A stretch of 64,000 nucleotides of DNA from Trichomonas vaginalis G3 (Eukaryota; Parabasalia; Trichomonadida; Trichomonadidae), in NCBI RefSeq assembly GCF_026262505.1, contig NC_067203.1:18643411-18707410 (forward strand). The letters are read 5' to 3'. The position numbers and the translations under genes are program-made. Positions within the stretch are counted from its first letter, which is position 1, and each line of letters opens with the position of its first letter. The notes below the pieces were generated by a model. The model did not search any database and was not told the origin of the DNA. It saw only the letters and a program-made list of their open reading frames with translations. Shown in pieces: positions 15,353 to 23,059 of this stretch.

Positions 15353-15715
15353 CTAATGTCCGCCTAGTCTCTTACGTTTCCTGTTGAGTTCCATAGCATT
15401 CTTTAACTGGAGCTCATACATTCTGTTTCTCCTCTGGTAGAAAACATATTCTGGGTCAACTCCTGTGTTCGCGTCATCTGCATAAAGTTGTTTATATCCG
15501 ACTTCAGGGTTTGTATAAAACTCTTTCCATCTCATATTTGCATACCATGGTGGCAAACCTAACGCAGCGTCATTTGACATGGCAGTTTGCATTTGTACAT
15601 CTGTTGGCACTTGACCATAGTTTGCCATTGCAGTTTGTATTCTAACTTCATTTGGAATATTCTCTGGGTTTGGTTGTCCAGGTTGCTGTGCATTCGCTAA
15701 GTTCTGTGCGTCCAT
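15353..15715 (-). CDS. Hypothetical Maverick protein, 120 aa
   Basis: The intact frame starts MDAQNLANAQQPGQPNPENI. The first half has a short internal repeat (NEVRIQTAMANYGQVPTDVQ then MQTAMSND). The second half is aromatic-rich (LPPWYANMRWKEFYTNPEVG) and the C-terminus is very basic (RKRKRLGGH), suggesting nucleic-acid contact. It lies 18 bases upstream of the MGFF gene in the same direction. The ATG follows TATTTTTATCTAATATTAA. The family is not recognised. Confidence 0.6.
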   Translation of the reverse strand: MDAQNLANAQQPGQPNPENIPNEVRIQTAMANYGQVPTDVQMQTAMSNDAALGLPPWYANMRWKEFYTNPEVGYKQLYADDANTGVDPEYVFYQRRNRMYELQLKNAMELNRKRKRLGGH

Positions 15716-15738
15716 TTAATATTAGATAAAAATATCTC

Positions 15739-15870
15739 TTACGAGTACATATACTGAACATTTGCAGGCATTGGTTCATCTTCATATTCTCTGTACTTTT
15801 CTGCCACGTCAAATAAATAAATGACACAATGGAAAAAACCTAAAACAAGTAGTCCTATTTCAAACCACAT
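15739..15870 (-). CDS. Small single-pass membrane protein, 43 aa
   Basis: The frame starts MWFEIGLLVLGFFHCVIYLF, a hydrophobic helix long enough to span a membrane. An acidic soluble tail follows (YREYEDEPMPANVQYMYS). Its ATG at 15870 lies inside the last codons of the methyltransferase gene, giving a 16-base overlap, so it would be a coupled downstream gene. No homologue is recognised. Confidence 0.5.
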   Translation of the reverse strand: MWFEIGLLVLGFFHCVIYLFDVAEKYREYEDEPMPANVQYMYS

Positions 15871-16673
15871 TTACTTACTAATAAAATTTCTTTATTGTGA
15901 CACTTTCTCCAGTTTATAGGACCTCTCTCATATTCTATCTTGTCATATATAAACTCATAGTCATGTATGTCCTCTAACCATCTCATAACGGTTTCCAAAC
16001 CACTTTTATCGGATGTAAAGTAAAAGCATGGACAGTTATGTAAAACGTCTAAAGTTTCTAAAGAGTCTCTCAAAGTCCAGTCTACTTGGTATTGAAAATC
16101 CCATGTGTTATAGAACGGCGGGTCCACTATAAAGAAAACATTTTCCTTGTCTTTATATTTTTCATACAAATCTGTCCAATGACATCTCACAAACTCTATA
16201 CCCTCAATATATTTTTCTATGTCCTCTTTGAAAACATTTGTATAGTTAAGATATAAAACTTTTGACATAAGTGTTTCAATGTCATGAACTCTTATAGAAC
16301 CACTATATAATAGTCTAGCAGATATACTATCCCAGTCTATATATTCTGCTTTTTTCAAAACCTCTCTCACAATATTTTTCTTATCTAATGGTATACGTTC
16401 CATCTTACCTATAGGTATCTTTTCTTTTAACTCTTTCAATATTTTGTTTGTGTCTGGTATATGTTTGAGACGGTCCATATAGTTGTCGAAGTCATTGCAT
16501 ATAATCTTTGAGTCTGGGAATATTATATGGCACAAATGGGATATATAGAAACTTCCACCGAACAAATCTACAAATGTTAGACCATTCGGTAGTTTCTTAA
16601 GTTCTCTCAATATAATATCTTTACATCTACTCTTATTTCCAAAGAACGGTAACGGTGGTTTTGTAAAATTCAT
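15855..16673 (-). CDS. Dam-family adenine-N6 DNA methyltransferase
   Basis: D12-class (Dam-like) enzymes methylate adenine, typically in GATC. The protein shows the motifs in order: PPLPFFGNKS (residues 6-15), the AdoMet loop FVDLFGGS (34-41), and the catalytic motif DPPF (near 181-184, the usual form being DPPY), followed by YNTWDFQYQVDWT. Its 272 residues are a normal length. The ATG follows CATTTTTATATATATATAA. All ten palindromes in this element contain GATC at their centre, so they are candidate substrates. Confidence 0.8.
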   Translation of the reverse strand: MNFTKPPLPFFGNKSRCKDIILRELKKLPNGLTFVDLFGGSFYISHLCHIIFPDSKIICNDFDNYMDRLKHIPDTNKILKELKEKIPIGKMERIPLDKKNIVREVLKKAEYIDWDSISARLLYSGSIRVHDIETLMSKVLYLNYTNVFKEDIEKYIEGIEFVRCHWTDLYEKYKDKENVFFIVDPPFYNTWDFQYQVDWTLRDSLETLDVLHNCPCFYFTSDKSGLETVMRWLEDIHDYEFIYDKIEYERGPINWRKCHNKEILLVSKCGLK

Positions 16674-16699
16674 TTATATATATATAAAAATGTTTTTAC

Positions 16700-17225
16700 C
16701 TGAAAAGTGACAGAAAAGTGACAAAACATGTACGAAGAAGTCTTGACAAAACATTTTACGAAGAAGTCTTGACAAAACATTTACGATGAAATCATGAAAA
16801 TTCAAGAGGTGAGAAAACAGGTGAGAAAACAGGTGAGATCTCACCTCTTCACCTAAAATATATTTTTGTCTGATTTTACGAAGAAGTCTTGACAAAACAT
16901 TTACGAAGAAGTCTTGACAAAACATTTACGAAGAAATCTTGACAAATTCAAGAGGGTAGAAAAGAGGTTAGAAAAGAGGTTAGATCTAACCTTCTACCCT
17001 AAACATTATTTTTGGTCATTTACACTCATTACGATGAAGTCTTGACAAAACATTTACGTTCATGTTTGACAAAACATTTACGAAGAAGTCTTGACAAAAC
17101 ATGTACGAAGAAGTCTTGACAAAACATTTACGAAGAAGTCTTGACAAAACATTTACGAAGAAGTCTTGACAAAACATTTACGAAGAAGTCTTGACAAAAC
17201 ATTTACGAAGAAGTCTTGACAAAAC
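16700..17225. repeat. 25-bp tandem repeats and palindromes near the right end
   Basis: About 15 copies of the 25-bp unit (ACGAAGAAGTCTTGACAAAA plus CATTT) lie in three blocks at 16,720-16,800, 16,875-16,945 and 17,025-17,225. The palindrome at 16,832-16,845 is GGTGAGATCTCACC, while that at 16,978-16,991 is GGTTAGATCTAACC. The region may belong to the terminal inverted repeat of the element; the partner end is outside the window. Confidence 0.85.
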
Positions 17226-17334
17226 ATGAAAACATATATAATTTGTGAAAAGCGACACATTATATATAATGTTTTCGACCCAGAAGACTAACAATTTTCC
17301 GAATAAAAAACTTCATTAATATTAAACATCATCA

Positions 17335-17393
17335 GGGCTAGAAGGCACGAAGTGCCTGGAAGCCCCACTACCTTTTTTTTTTTTTTTTTTTTT
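17335..17393. other. GC hairpin plus 21-T tract at the element/host boundary
   Basis: A nested hairpin has an outer stem GGGCT/AGCCC (17335-17339, 17361-17365) and an inner stem GGCAC/GTGCC with a GAA loop. It is followed by CACTACC and 21 consecutive T (17373-17393). Upstream sequence is repeat-rich Maverick; downstream is host-like coding sequence. The layout resembles a Pol III-type end on the plus strand, or a poly(A)-tailed insertion on the minus strand. Confidence 0.6.
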
Positions 17394-17693
17394 AAAATAA
17401 ATGTTGTTAAACCAATTACTGAAATAAAAATTTTTTCATCTGTTGAAGAATTTAATGACTATTATGCTAATAATAAAAAATTATTTGAAGAATTGACAAC
17501 GTGTAAATTGAATAAAATGTTTAAAGTTGATGGATTCAAAATTTCAAAAATAAAAGGAGTGGTTAGTTTGAAATCTATTCCTCAATCAAGAATCACCTCA
17601 TTAATGAAAATTGATGATTTAACAAAAAGAATAGAAGAGATTGAAGAAAGAATAAATCAAATAATTGATATCATAAATTCAAATAATCATTAG
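17394..17693 (+). pseudogene. 3' part of a host-type coiled-coil gene, truncated at the poly-T
   Basis: Directly after the T tract the frame encodes KINVVKPITEIKIFSSVEEF, then YANNKKLFEELTTCKLNKMF and a C-terminal coiled coil (KRIEEIEERINQIIDIINSN) before TAG. The first in-frame ATG is at 17518, well inside conserved-looking sequence. The 5' end therefore appears removed by the inserted DNA on its left. I do not recognise a named family, but the F-S-x-EEF-x2-YY...T-x-KLNK pattern looks like a repeated trichomonad family. Confidence 0.5.
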
Positions 17694-17778
17694 TTTCTTA
17701 AAGTTCAATGTTGATTCTGAGACATGAATTTTTAAAGTTTATTTTTTTATTTTTTATTTCATTATGGTAGTGAATCTT

Positions 17779-18369
17779 TTACTCATGAAAATAATTATTT
17801 CTAATTTCTTTTACTCTCTCGTACATACTAGATTTGAAGAATTCAGAACTTTTACCATAATCTCCTAAATGTTTTCTTATCCCCAACGTGTGCCAGTTAT
17901 TATATGAAACTGAATAAATTTTATCTTTATCTTTACACCTTTCATCACTTCCAATATATTTATATTTCAATTTTGATTTAGCATTTTCATATTCATTAAC
18001 GTTTAATAATTCACAATCTTCCTTTTTAAATAAATGTTTAAGATATTCAGGATTTAATACTCTACGTTTATATGCTCCTAACTTAGTTCTAAAGGTTTTT
18101 CTACAAAATTTAGGAATTCCATCCTCTTTAATGTCATCAATGATTTCCATTTCATTATTTTCAATTTCTTCTTCTCGTTTATGAGGTCTTTGATTATGAC
18201 TCCATTGATTCCATGAAATTAAATATTCTTTATCATTATATTTATACCTCATTAGCTTATTTTGGCTTTCATATTCATTTAATAATTCACAATCTTCATT
18301 TTTAAATTGAAGTTTAACCCATTCAGGATTTAAACAATGTTTAATTAATCGCGGAATATCTGACATCAT
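17779..18369 (-). CDS. Protein with two tandem NPE-x-L...CELLN repeats
   Basis: The 196-residue protein contains two copies of one domain. Copy 1 is NPEWVKLQFKNEDCELLNEY...LMRYKYNDKEYLISWNQW, and copy 2 is NPEYLKHLFKKEDCELLNVN...KLKYKYIGSDERCKDKDKIY. Similar repeats in giant viruses and homing-endonuclease neighbours usually include a C-x-C zinc ribbon after the KYKC strand. Here the paired cysteines are mostly absent, so zinc binding is unlikely. The start MMSDIPRL has two possible ATGs. It is close to the Maverick end and could be virus-derived. Confidence 0.5.
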   Translation of the reverse strand: MMSDIPRLIKHCLNPEWVKLQFKNEDCELLNEYESQNKLMRYKYNDKEYLISWNQWSHNQRPHKREEEIENNEMEIIDDIKEDGIPKFCRKTFRTKLGAYKRRVLNPEYLKHLFKKEDCELLNVNEYENAKSKLKYKYIGSDERCKDKDKIYSVSYNNWHTLGIRKHLGDYGKSSEFFKSSMYERVKEIRNNYFHE

Positions 18370-18697
18370 CTATATATAACTTCTTTTATAAAAGATAAAA
18401 AATAAATTATTTTAAAATTAATGTTAATTTTTTAATGCGTTTAGTATATAAATATATTTTAATGCATCGTCTATATATAGATGCAACAAAAAAAGTCACA
18501 CAACCCTTCCTATCCTACTACTTTAAATTTTTCAAAAATTTAATTTAGTTTATTGAAAATACGAGGGGAAAATATGTAAAAAGTATTAATATTAACATTT
18601 TTATTAACAAAAATCCTGTAATATAATATATGAAATAAAAATATAACAAATTAAAAATAAATCAAATTAAGAATGAATTCTCCTACTAATTTTAATG
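18370..18697. other. Intergenic AT-rich spacer
   Basis: No gene is seen in 328 bases. A near-palindrome GCATCGTCTATATATAGATG lies at about 18464-18483 and may be a weak hairpin. The rest is simple A/T-rich sequence shared as 5' and 3' flanks of two minus-strand genes. Confidence 0.5.
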
Positions 18698-19336
18698 TTA
18701 CTGCTGTGATGTCTTTGGAGATTGTGGAGATTGAGGTGATTGACCTTGATTTTGAATTGGAGCTTGGCCATACTGTGGGCCATACTGCTGTTGGTACTGC
18801 TGGTATTGTTGGTATTGCTGATATTGTTGATAAGCTTGTGGATTTTGAGAGTATTGTTGCTGATAATGCGGATGATGTTGGTAATGTTGTTGGTTCTGTT
18901 GCTGATAATGTTGTTGGTTGTATTGCTGCTGGTAGTTTTGTCCTTGTTGCTGTTGCTGAGGATTTTGGTATTGTTGTTGATATTGCTGCTGATATTGTTG
19001 CTGATACTGGTATTGTTGGTACTGCTGTTGATATTGTTGTGGTTGTTGGTATTGCTGGTACTGTTGATACTGTTGGCGTTGATTATGTCTTTGATATTCT
19101 GGAGCTCTCATTGTATTTTCAACTGTATGACGACTGTGGTATCTTTCTGCACGCTGAAGTTCTTGGAAACGGTCAACTGCAAGCATCAGACCGTAAGCTG
19201 TCATCTGATTTTGTTTCAGATACTGGACAACAACTTCTCTATCTTCCTGGTTGATCCATATCTGTGTCTGGTAGAGTAATGTTCTCAGTTCTTCGGAAGT
19301 TTTCGAGTTAATGATCTCTTTTGTTTTATCGTTCAT
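18698..19336 (-). CDS. Q/Y-rich prion-like protein with CstF-64-hinge-like N-terminus
   Basis: The first 65 residues contain SEELRTLLYQTQIWINQEDR followed by VVVQYLKQN and AYGLMLAVDRF. This pattern resembles the hinge domain of CstF-64 (L-x2-LL...L-x-QNP...AYALLQA), which contacts CstF-77 in mRNA 3'-end processing. Residues 80-205 are almost only Q, Y, H and N in QYQQ units, a prion-like domain. The RRM that precedes the hinge in CstF-64 is absent. The ATG is at 19336, 38 bases from the divergent Spt5-like ATG. The hinge match is by eye. Confidence 0.5.
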   Translation of the reverse strand: MNDKTKEIINSKTSEELRTLLYQTQIWINQEDREVVVQYLKQNQMTAYGLMLAVDRFQELQRAERYHSRHTVENTMRAPEYQRHNQRQQYQQYQQYQQPQQYQQQYQQYQYQQQYQQQYQQQYQNPQQQQQGQNYQQQYNQQHYQQQNQQHYQHHPHYQQQYSQNPQAYQQYQQYQQYQQYQQQYGPQYGQAPIQNQGQSPQSPQSPKTSQQ

Positions 19337-19374
19337 TGAAAATTATAAAAAAGTGCCGTGTTTACCACTTCAAA

Positions 19375-22300
19375 ATGGATAATTTTATCAATAATTACGG
19401 CTCTGCTTTTCCTTTTGCTATTCAACCAGTACCAGAACGAATCACAACAAGTGATTTATCTATTTCAATTGATAAAAAACGAAATAAGAAATTAAATAAG
19501 AATGTATTTCCTAAAATATACAAAATTTCAATATCAACTTTGGATCATTTAGATATATTTAACGTCCTTTTTCAAATTAAATCAGATAACATAATCTCTG
19601 CATTCAGTTTACCTACTGAAATCGATACTTTATATATTGAAGCTAAAGATGACTTCATCATTCACAAATTACTTGATAAATATAGAATCAAATCTGAAGT
19701 TATTTGTATTAGTAACATAGAATTTGTCTCAGTCTTCTGCGATTTTAATATTTACTCAAGATTATTACCAACGCAAATTGTTAACATCACAGATCCAACA
19801 TGTAAAAATGTAGGTCAAGTAATATCACTAAGTACCACACTTAAGAAAGCAATCCTTAGAATTTGGCCAAAAATTGATTATAATAACGCAAAAACTCCAT
19901 TTAGAATGAATAGAAGTATAGATCCCGAGCCATTTGATAGAGAAAGACTGGAAAAGGAACTTCATTATTCCCTGAAAACTGAGTTTATTGAAGTTAATTA
20001 TCATGATCAATATAGTAGAGAGACTGCATACTTGTGGAACAATTGCCATTTTATTGGTCCATATCAAATAGTAGAATTACCAATAGAATTTCTTAAAGTA
20101 TTCTATATTCCATCGAAATCTGAAATTGATCGATTTCCAGAACGCGCTGAATTCTCATTTAACTCCTCGTTAAAGACATCAAAAATTGGAAGTATCCTAG
20201 GACATAAACCTCCAAAGGATGAATCCCCTAAAATCGTTGAATCTCCAAAAATACCAAACTCAATTTTTGTCGGAACTAATCAGAACTATGGCAATTCGAA
20301 TGGTCCAAGCCAAAACAATGAACTTGACTCTCTTGTAGCGCTATTTGAAAAAAATAAAAATTTCATGAACGAATCAAAAAATAGCTCTACTGGAAATTCA
20401 ACAAATCCTTTTACTAATTCATCCAATACAAAGAATTCTTTTACTGATACATCTAGTGCAAAGAATTCTTTTACTAGTTCATCCAATACAAGGAATTCTT
20501 TTACTGATACATTTAGTGCAAAGAGTGAAAAGGATGAAAAAGATCAAAAACAAGTTAATTTCTTAAAGAAGTTGAACGAGATGATTCCAAATGAAGATAT
20601 AGTAATTGATTTAACAAATGATGAAGAAGATGAAGAAATTGAAAAGAATAGAAAAGCAGCTGAAGAAAGAAAAAGAAAAGATGAAAGAAAGAGAAAGAAA
20701 GAAGAAGAAAAGAAAAGAGAGGAAGAAGAAAGAAAGAAACAACAAGAAGAAAAGAATAAAAATATGTTAGTACAAATACTTCGATATCAAGAAGACAAAA
20801 GAAAGAAGCAAGAAGAAGAGGAGAGAAAGATTATGGAAGAAAAGGAAAGGAAAAGGAAGGCAGAAGAAGAAAGAAAGAGAAATGAAGAAATAGAAAGAAA
20901 GAGAAAAGAAGATGAAGAAAGAAAAAGAAAAGAAGAATTAGAAAGAAAGAGAAAAGAAGATGAAGAAAGGAAGAGGAAAGAAGAATTAGAGAGAAAGAGA
21001 AAGGAAGAATTGGAAAGAAAGATAAAAGAAGATGAGGAAAGAAAGAGAAGGGAAGAATTAGAGAGAAAAAGAAAAGAAGACGAAGAAAGAAAGAGAAAAG
21101 AAGAAATAGAAAGAAAGAGAAAAGAAGATGAAGAAAGAAAGAGGAAAGAAGAATTAGAGAGAAAGAGAAAGGAAGAATTGGAAAGAAAGATAAAAGAAGA
21201 TGAGGAAAGAAAGAGAAGGGAAGAATTAGAGAGAAAAAGAAAAGAAGACGAAGAAAGAAAGAGAAAAGAAGAAATAGAAAGAAAGAGAAAAGAAGATGAA
21301 GAAAGAAAGAGGAAAGAAGAATTAGAGAGAAAGAGAAAGGAAGAATTGGAAAGAAAGATAAAAGAAGATGAGGAAAGAAAGAGAAGGGAAGAATTAGAGA
21401 GAAAAAGAAAAGAAGACGAAGAAAGAAAGAGAAAAGAAGAAATAGAAAGAAAGAGAAAAGAAGATGAAGAAAGAAAGAAATTGGAAGAAAAAGAAAAGAA
21501 GAGAAAGCAAGCAGAAGATAATCTTAAGAAACTCCATGATAGCTGCATGATAGAAATAGAAAATAAAAAGGAAGAAGCAATTGCTGAATTAAAAAGAAAA
21601 ACAAAAGAAGCTGAAGAGAATCTCGAAAAGAGAAAAAGAGAACTGGAAGAAAGAGAAAAGAGCATTGCAGATAAAGAGAAGAAAGTTAACGACATGCAAA
21701 AGATAACAGAAGAAAGAGAAAAGAAAATAATAGAGAAAGAAAATCAAATTGAAAATAAAGAGAAGAAACTAAATGAGAGAGAATTTAATTCACCAAAGAC
21801 ATTTAATGATGAAAATGATTTGAGAAGTCTTCTATTATCAAAAAAAGAAAAGAAAGACAAAGAAATCCAAGATTGGCAAAGACAAATAAAGCAAGATGAA
21901 GAGAAGAAAAAAGAAATGGAAGAGCAACAGAGAAGAAAACTTTGTAGAGAATTAAATCAAAACTTATTTTATCAACCCAAAAACGATGACAATCCCTTGA
22001 AACCTAAAAAACGTGACAAAAAATGCGTTGACAACTTTCACAATAATCCAAGTGAAAAATCATCTTCTAATATCGTACGAGCTGAATCAACTTCAGCAGT
22101 TATTCCACCAAATCCTATTCCTCATGTTCAACCAAGCCATCCTTCAGTGCCTATTCATCAAAATCATCTTCCAGTTCCTTCTGTTGATCAAAACCATCCT
22201 CCTGTCACAGCAAATCAAAATCATCCCATTGATTTCAGCCGTGGAGATTATGTTGAAGGAACAGTTGAGAAAAGGAAATTAATGTTCCAAGTTATTGGTG

Positions 22301-22806
22301 TAGATAATAATGGAATTGCACAGTTAGTTTCAATTAAACAGAATTTATACATTCCTGCAAATGAGCTAACAAAAATGAGAACTAAACCAGTAAAGGCAAT
22401 TTCAGTTCCTAATTCGGATAATGGAACAAGGAAACTTCAAATTGAAAGATCATTTGATTTCTCGCAGCCACTTCTTCCTCAGAAATATGATTTCATTACT
22501 TTGCTGGAGAATCACAAATTATACTTTGTTAGAGGAATTGATAAAGAATGGATTCATCTTTTAGGCATGGATAACATAGAAATAAAAATTGGAATAGGAA
22601 CAAGTTATATAATTAGGGATCATTCGCCAGAAACCAAAGATAAAAATGGAAATATTCTTAGAGAAAATTCAAGAATTCGATCAAATTACTCTCAAGAAGT
22701 TGGAGCTGTTAAAAAGATTTATGAGAATTATATAATTATTAGGTATCAAACATGTTATTATGCGGCAATCTCTAATGAGTGCCTTGCTACCCCCGTATAT
22801 CGCTAG
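19375..22806 (+). CDS. SPT5: Spt5-like transcription elongation factor with large charged insert
   Basis: Spt5 with Spt4 rides RNA polymerase II and controls elongation. The 1143-residue protein begins MDNFINNYGSAF at the ATG following ACTTCAAA. Residues 47-125 fit the NGN domain. Residues 133-172 fit KOW1 and its tail (CKNVGQVISLS...LRIWPKIDYNNAK, compared with the family's PRIDY motif), followed by the FDRERL segment. C-terminal KOW units start at RGDYVEGTVEKRKL (about 955), YDFITLLENHKLYF (about 1037) and EVGAVKKIYENYII (about 1110). Between them lie about 380 residues of R/K/E-rich helix (about 420-800), not found in ordinary Spt5. The acidic N-terminus is also reduced. Confidence 0.65.
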   Translation: MDNFINNYGSAFPFAIQPVPERITTSDLSISIDKKRNKKLNKNVFPKIYKISISTLDHLDIFNVLFQIKSDNIISAFSLPTEIDTLYIEAKDDFIIHKLLDKYRIKSEVICISNIEFVSVFCDFNIYSRLLPTQIVNITDPTCKNVGQVISLSTTLKKAILRIWPKIDYNNAKTPFRMNRSIDPEPFDRERLEKELHYSLKTEFIEVNYHDQYSRETAYLWNNCHFIGPYQIVELPIEFLKVFYIPSKSEIDRFPERAEFSFNSSLKTSKIGSILGHKPPKDESPKIVESPKIPNSIFVGTNQNYGNSNGPSQNNELDSLVALFEKNKNFMNESKNSSTGNSTNPFTNSSNTKNSFTDTSSAKNSFTSSSNTRNSFTDTFSAKSEKDEKDQKQVNFLKKLNEMIPNEDIVIDLTNDEEDEEIEKNRKAAEERKRKDERKRKKEEEKKREEEERKKQQEEKNKNMLVQILRYQEDKRKKQEEEERKIMEEKERKRKAEEERKRNEEIERKRKEDEERKRKEELERKRKEDEERKRKEELERKRKEELERKIKEDEERKRREELERKRKEDEERKRKEEIERKRKEDEERKRKEELERKRKEELERKIKEDEERKRREELERKRKEDEERKRKEEIERKRKEDEERKRKEELERKRKEELERKIKEDEERKRREELERKRKEDEERKRKEEIERKRKEDEERKKLEEKEKKRKQAEDNLKKLHDSCMIEIENKKEEAIAELKRKTKEAEENLEKRKRELEEREKSIADKEKKVNDMQKITEEREKKIIEKENQIENKEKKLNEREFNSPKTFNDENDLRSLLLSKKEKKDKEIQDWQRQIKQDEEKKKEMEEQQRRKLCRELNQNLFYQPKNDDNPLKPKKRDKKCVDNFHNNPSEKSSSNIVRAESTSAVIPPNPIPHVQPSHPSVPIHQNHLPVPSVDQNHPPVTANQNHPIDFSRGDYVEGTVEKRKLMFQVIGVDNNGIAQLVSIKQNLYIPANELTKMRTKPVKAISVPNSDNGTRKLQIERSFDFSQPLLPQKYDFITLLENHKLYFVRGIDKEWIHLLGMDNIEIKIGIGTSYIIRDHSPETKDKNGNILRENSRIRSNYSQEVGAVKKIYENYIIIRYQTCYYAAISNECLATPVYR
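20981..21484 (+). repeat. Three 168-bp direct repeats inside the Spt5-like gene
   Basis: Near-identical units begin AAGAATTAGAGAGAAAGAGA at 20981, 21149 and 21317, exactly 168 bp apart. Each encodes a 56-residue block of ER/K heptad-like sequence. The near-identity at DNA level indicates recent tandem duplication. The same purine-rich strand gives a long Ser/Phe/Leu-rich open frame in antisense that is not a gene. Confidence 0.9.
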
Positions 22807-23059
22807 CATTATATAAATTTTGTCTTGTTTGTTTGTAATGAATACTTATTGTATTAAAATACTTAACAACGTTTAATGTTATACGAGTCTATCCTTTTCC
22901 TGATTTAATCATCTGAATAATACCATATTAAAAGTCTAAATTTAGGATTTTCCAGTCCATCAAAGGTAAATGCATATATTTTTGTGATTATTGTTACTCA
23001 AGTTCAAAGATTTGATTCAAAATTACGTAATTTTTCTATTTTTTATCGTTAAACGCAGT

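Larger units (their letters stand above)
1..17340. mobile_element. Maverick/Polinton virus-like element, right part
   Basis: The Maverick identity rests on the co-occurrence of a retroviral-type integrase with DD35D spacing, an SF3 helicase, an A32/FtsK-type packaging ATPase, putative jelly-roll proteins, a fibre protein and a Dam methyltransferase, all closely packed on both strands. The left end is outside the window, so terminal inverted repeats cannot be verified. The right boundary is uncertain: tandem repeats run to about 17,225, and a GC hairpin with 21 T at 17,335-17,393 separates them from host-like coding sequence. Polymerase B, protease and a clear major capsid gene are absent here. 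The left half is broken by frameshifts, while every gene from 9.66 to 16.67 kb is open. Confidence 0.85.

Noticed and set aside
16674..16925. Minus-strand frame of QDFFVNVLSRLLRK units
   Set aside because: It is made of the 25-bp repeats and a palindrome; no evidence of a real gene.
17040..17225. This tandem array as a telomere or satellite
   Set aside because: The same unit occurs inside the Maverick at several places, so it is element-specific rather than chromosomal.
18673..19279. Two long plus-strand frames rich in Val/Ala/Asp or Leu
   Set aside because: They are antisense of the CAG/TAT-type Q/Y codons of the minus-strand gene, which has better start context and a folded N-terminus.
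20787..21695. Minus-strand Ser/Phe/Leu-rich frame of 302 codons
   Set aside because: It is the antisense of the purine-rich ER/K repeats of the Spt5-like gene.
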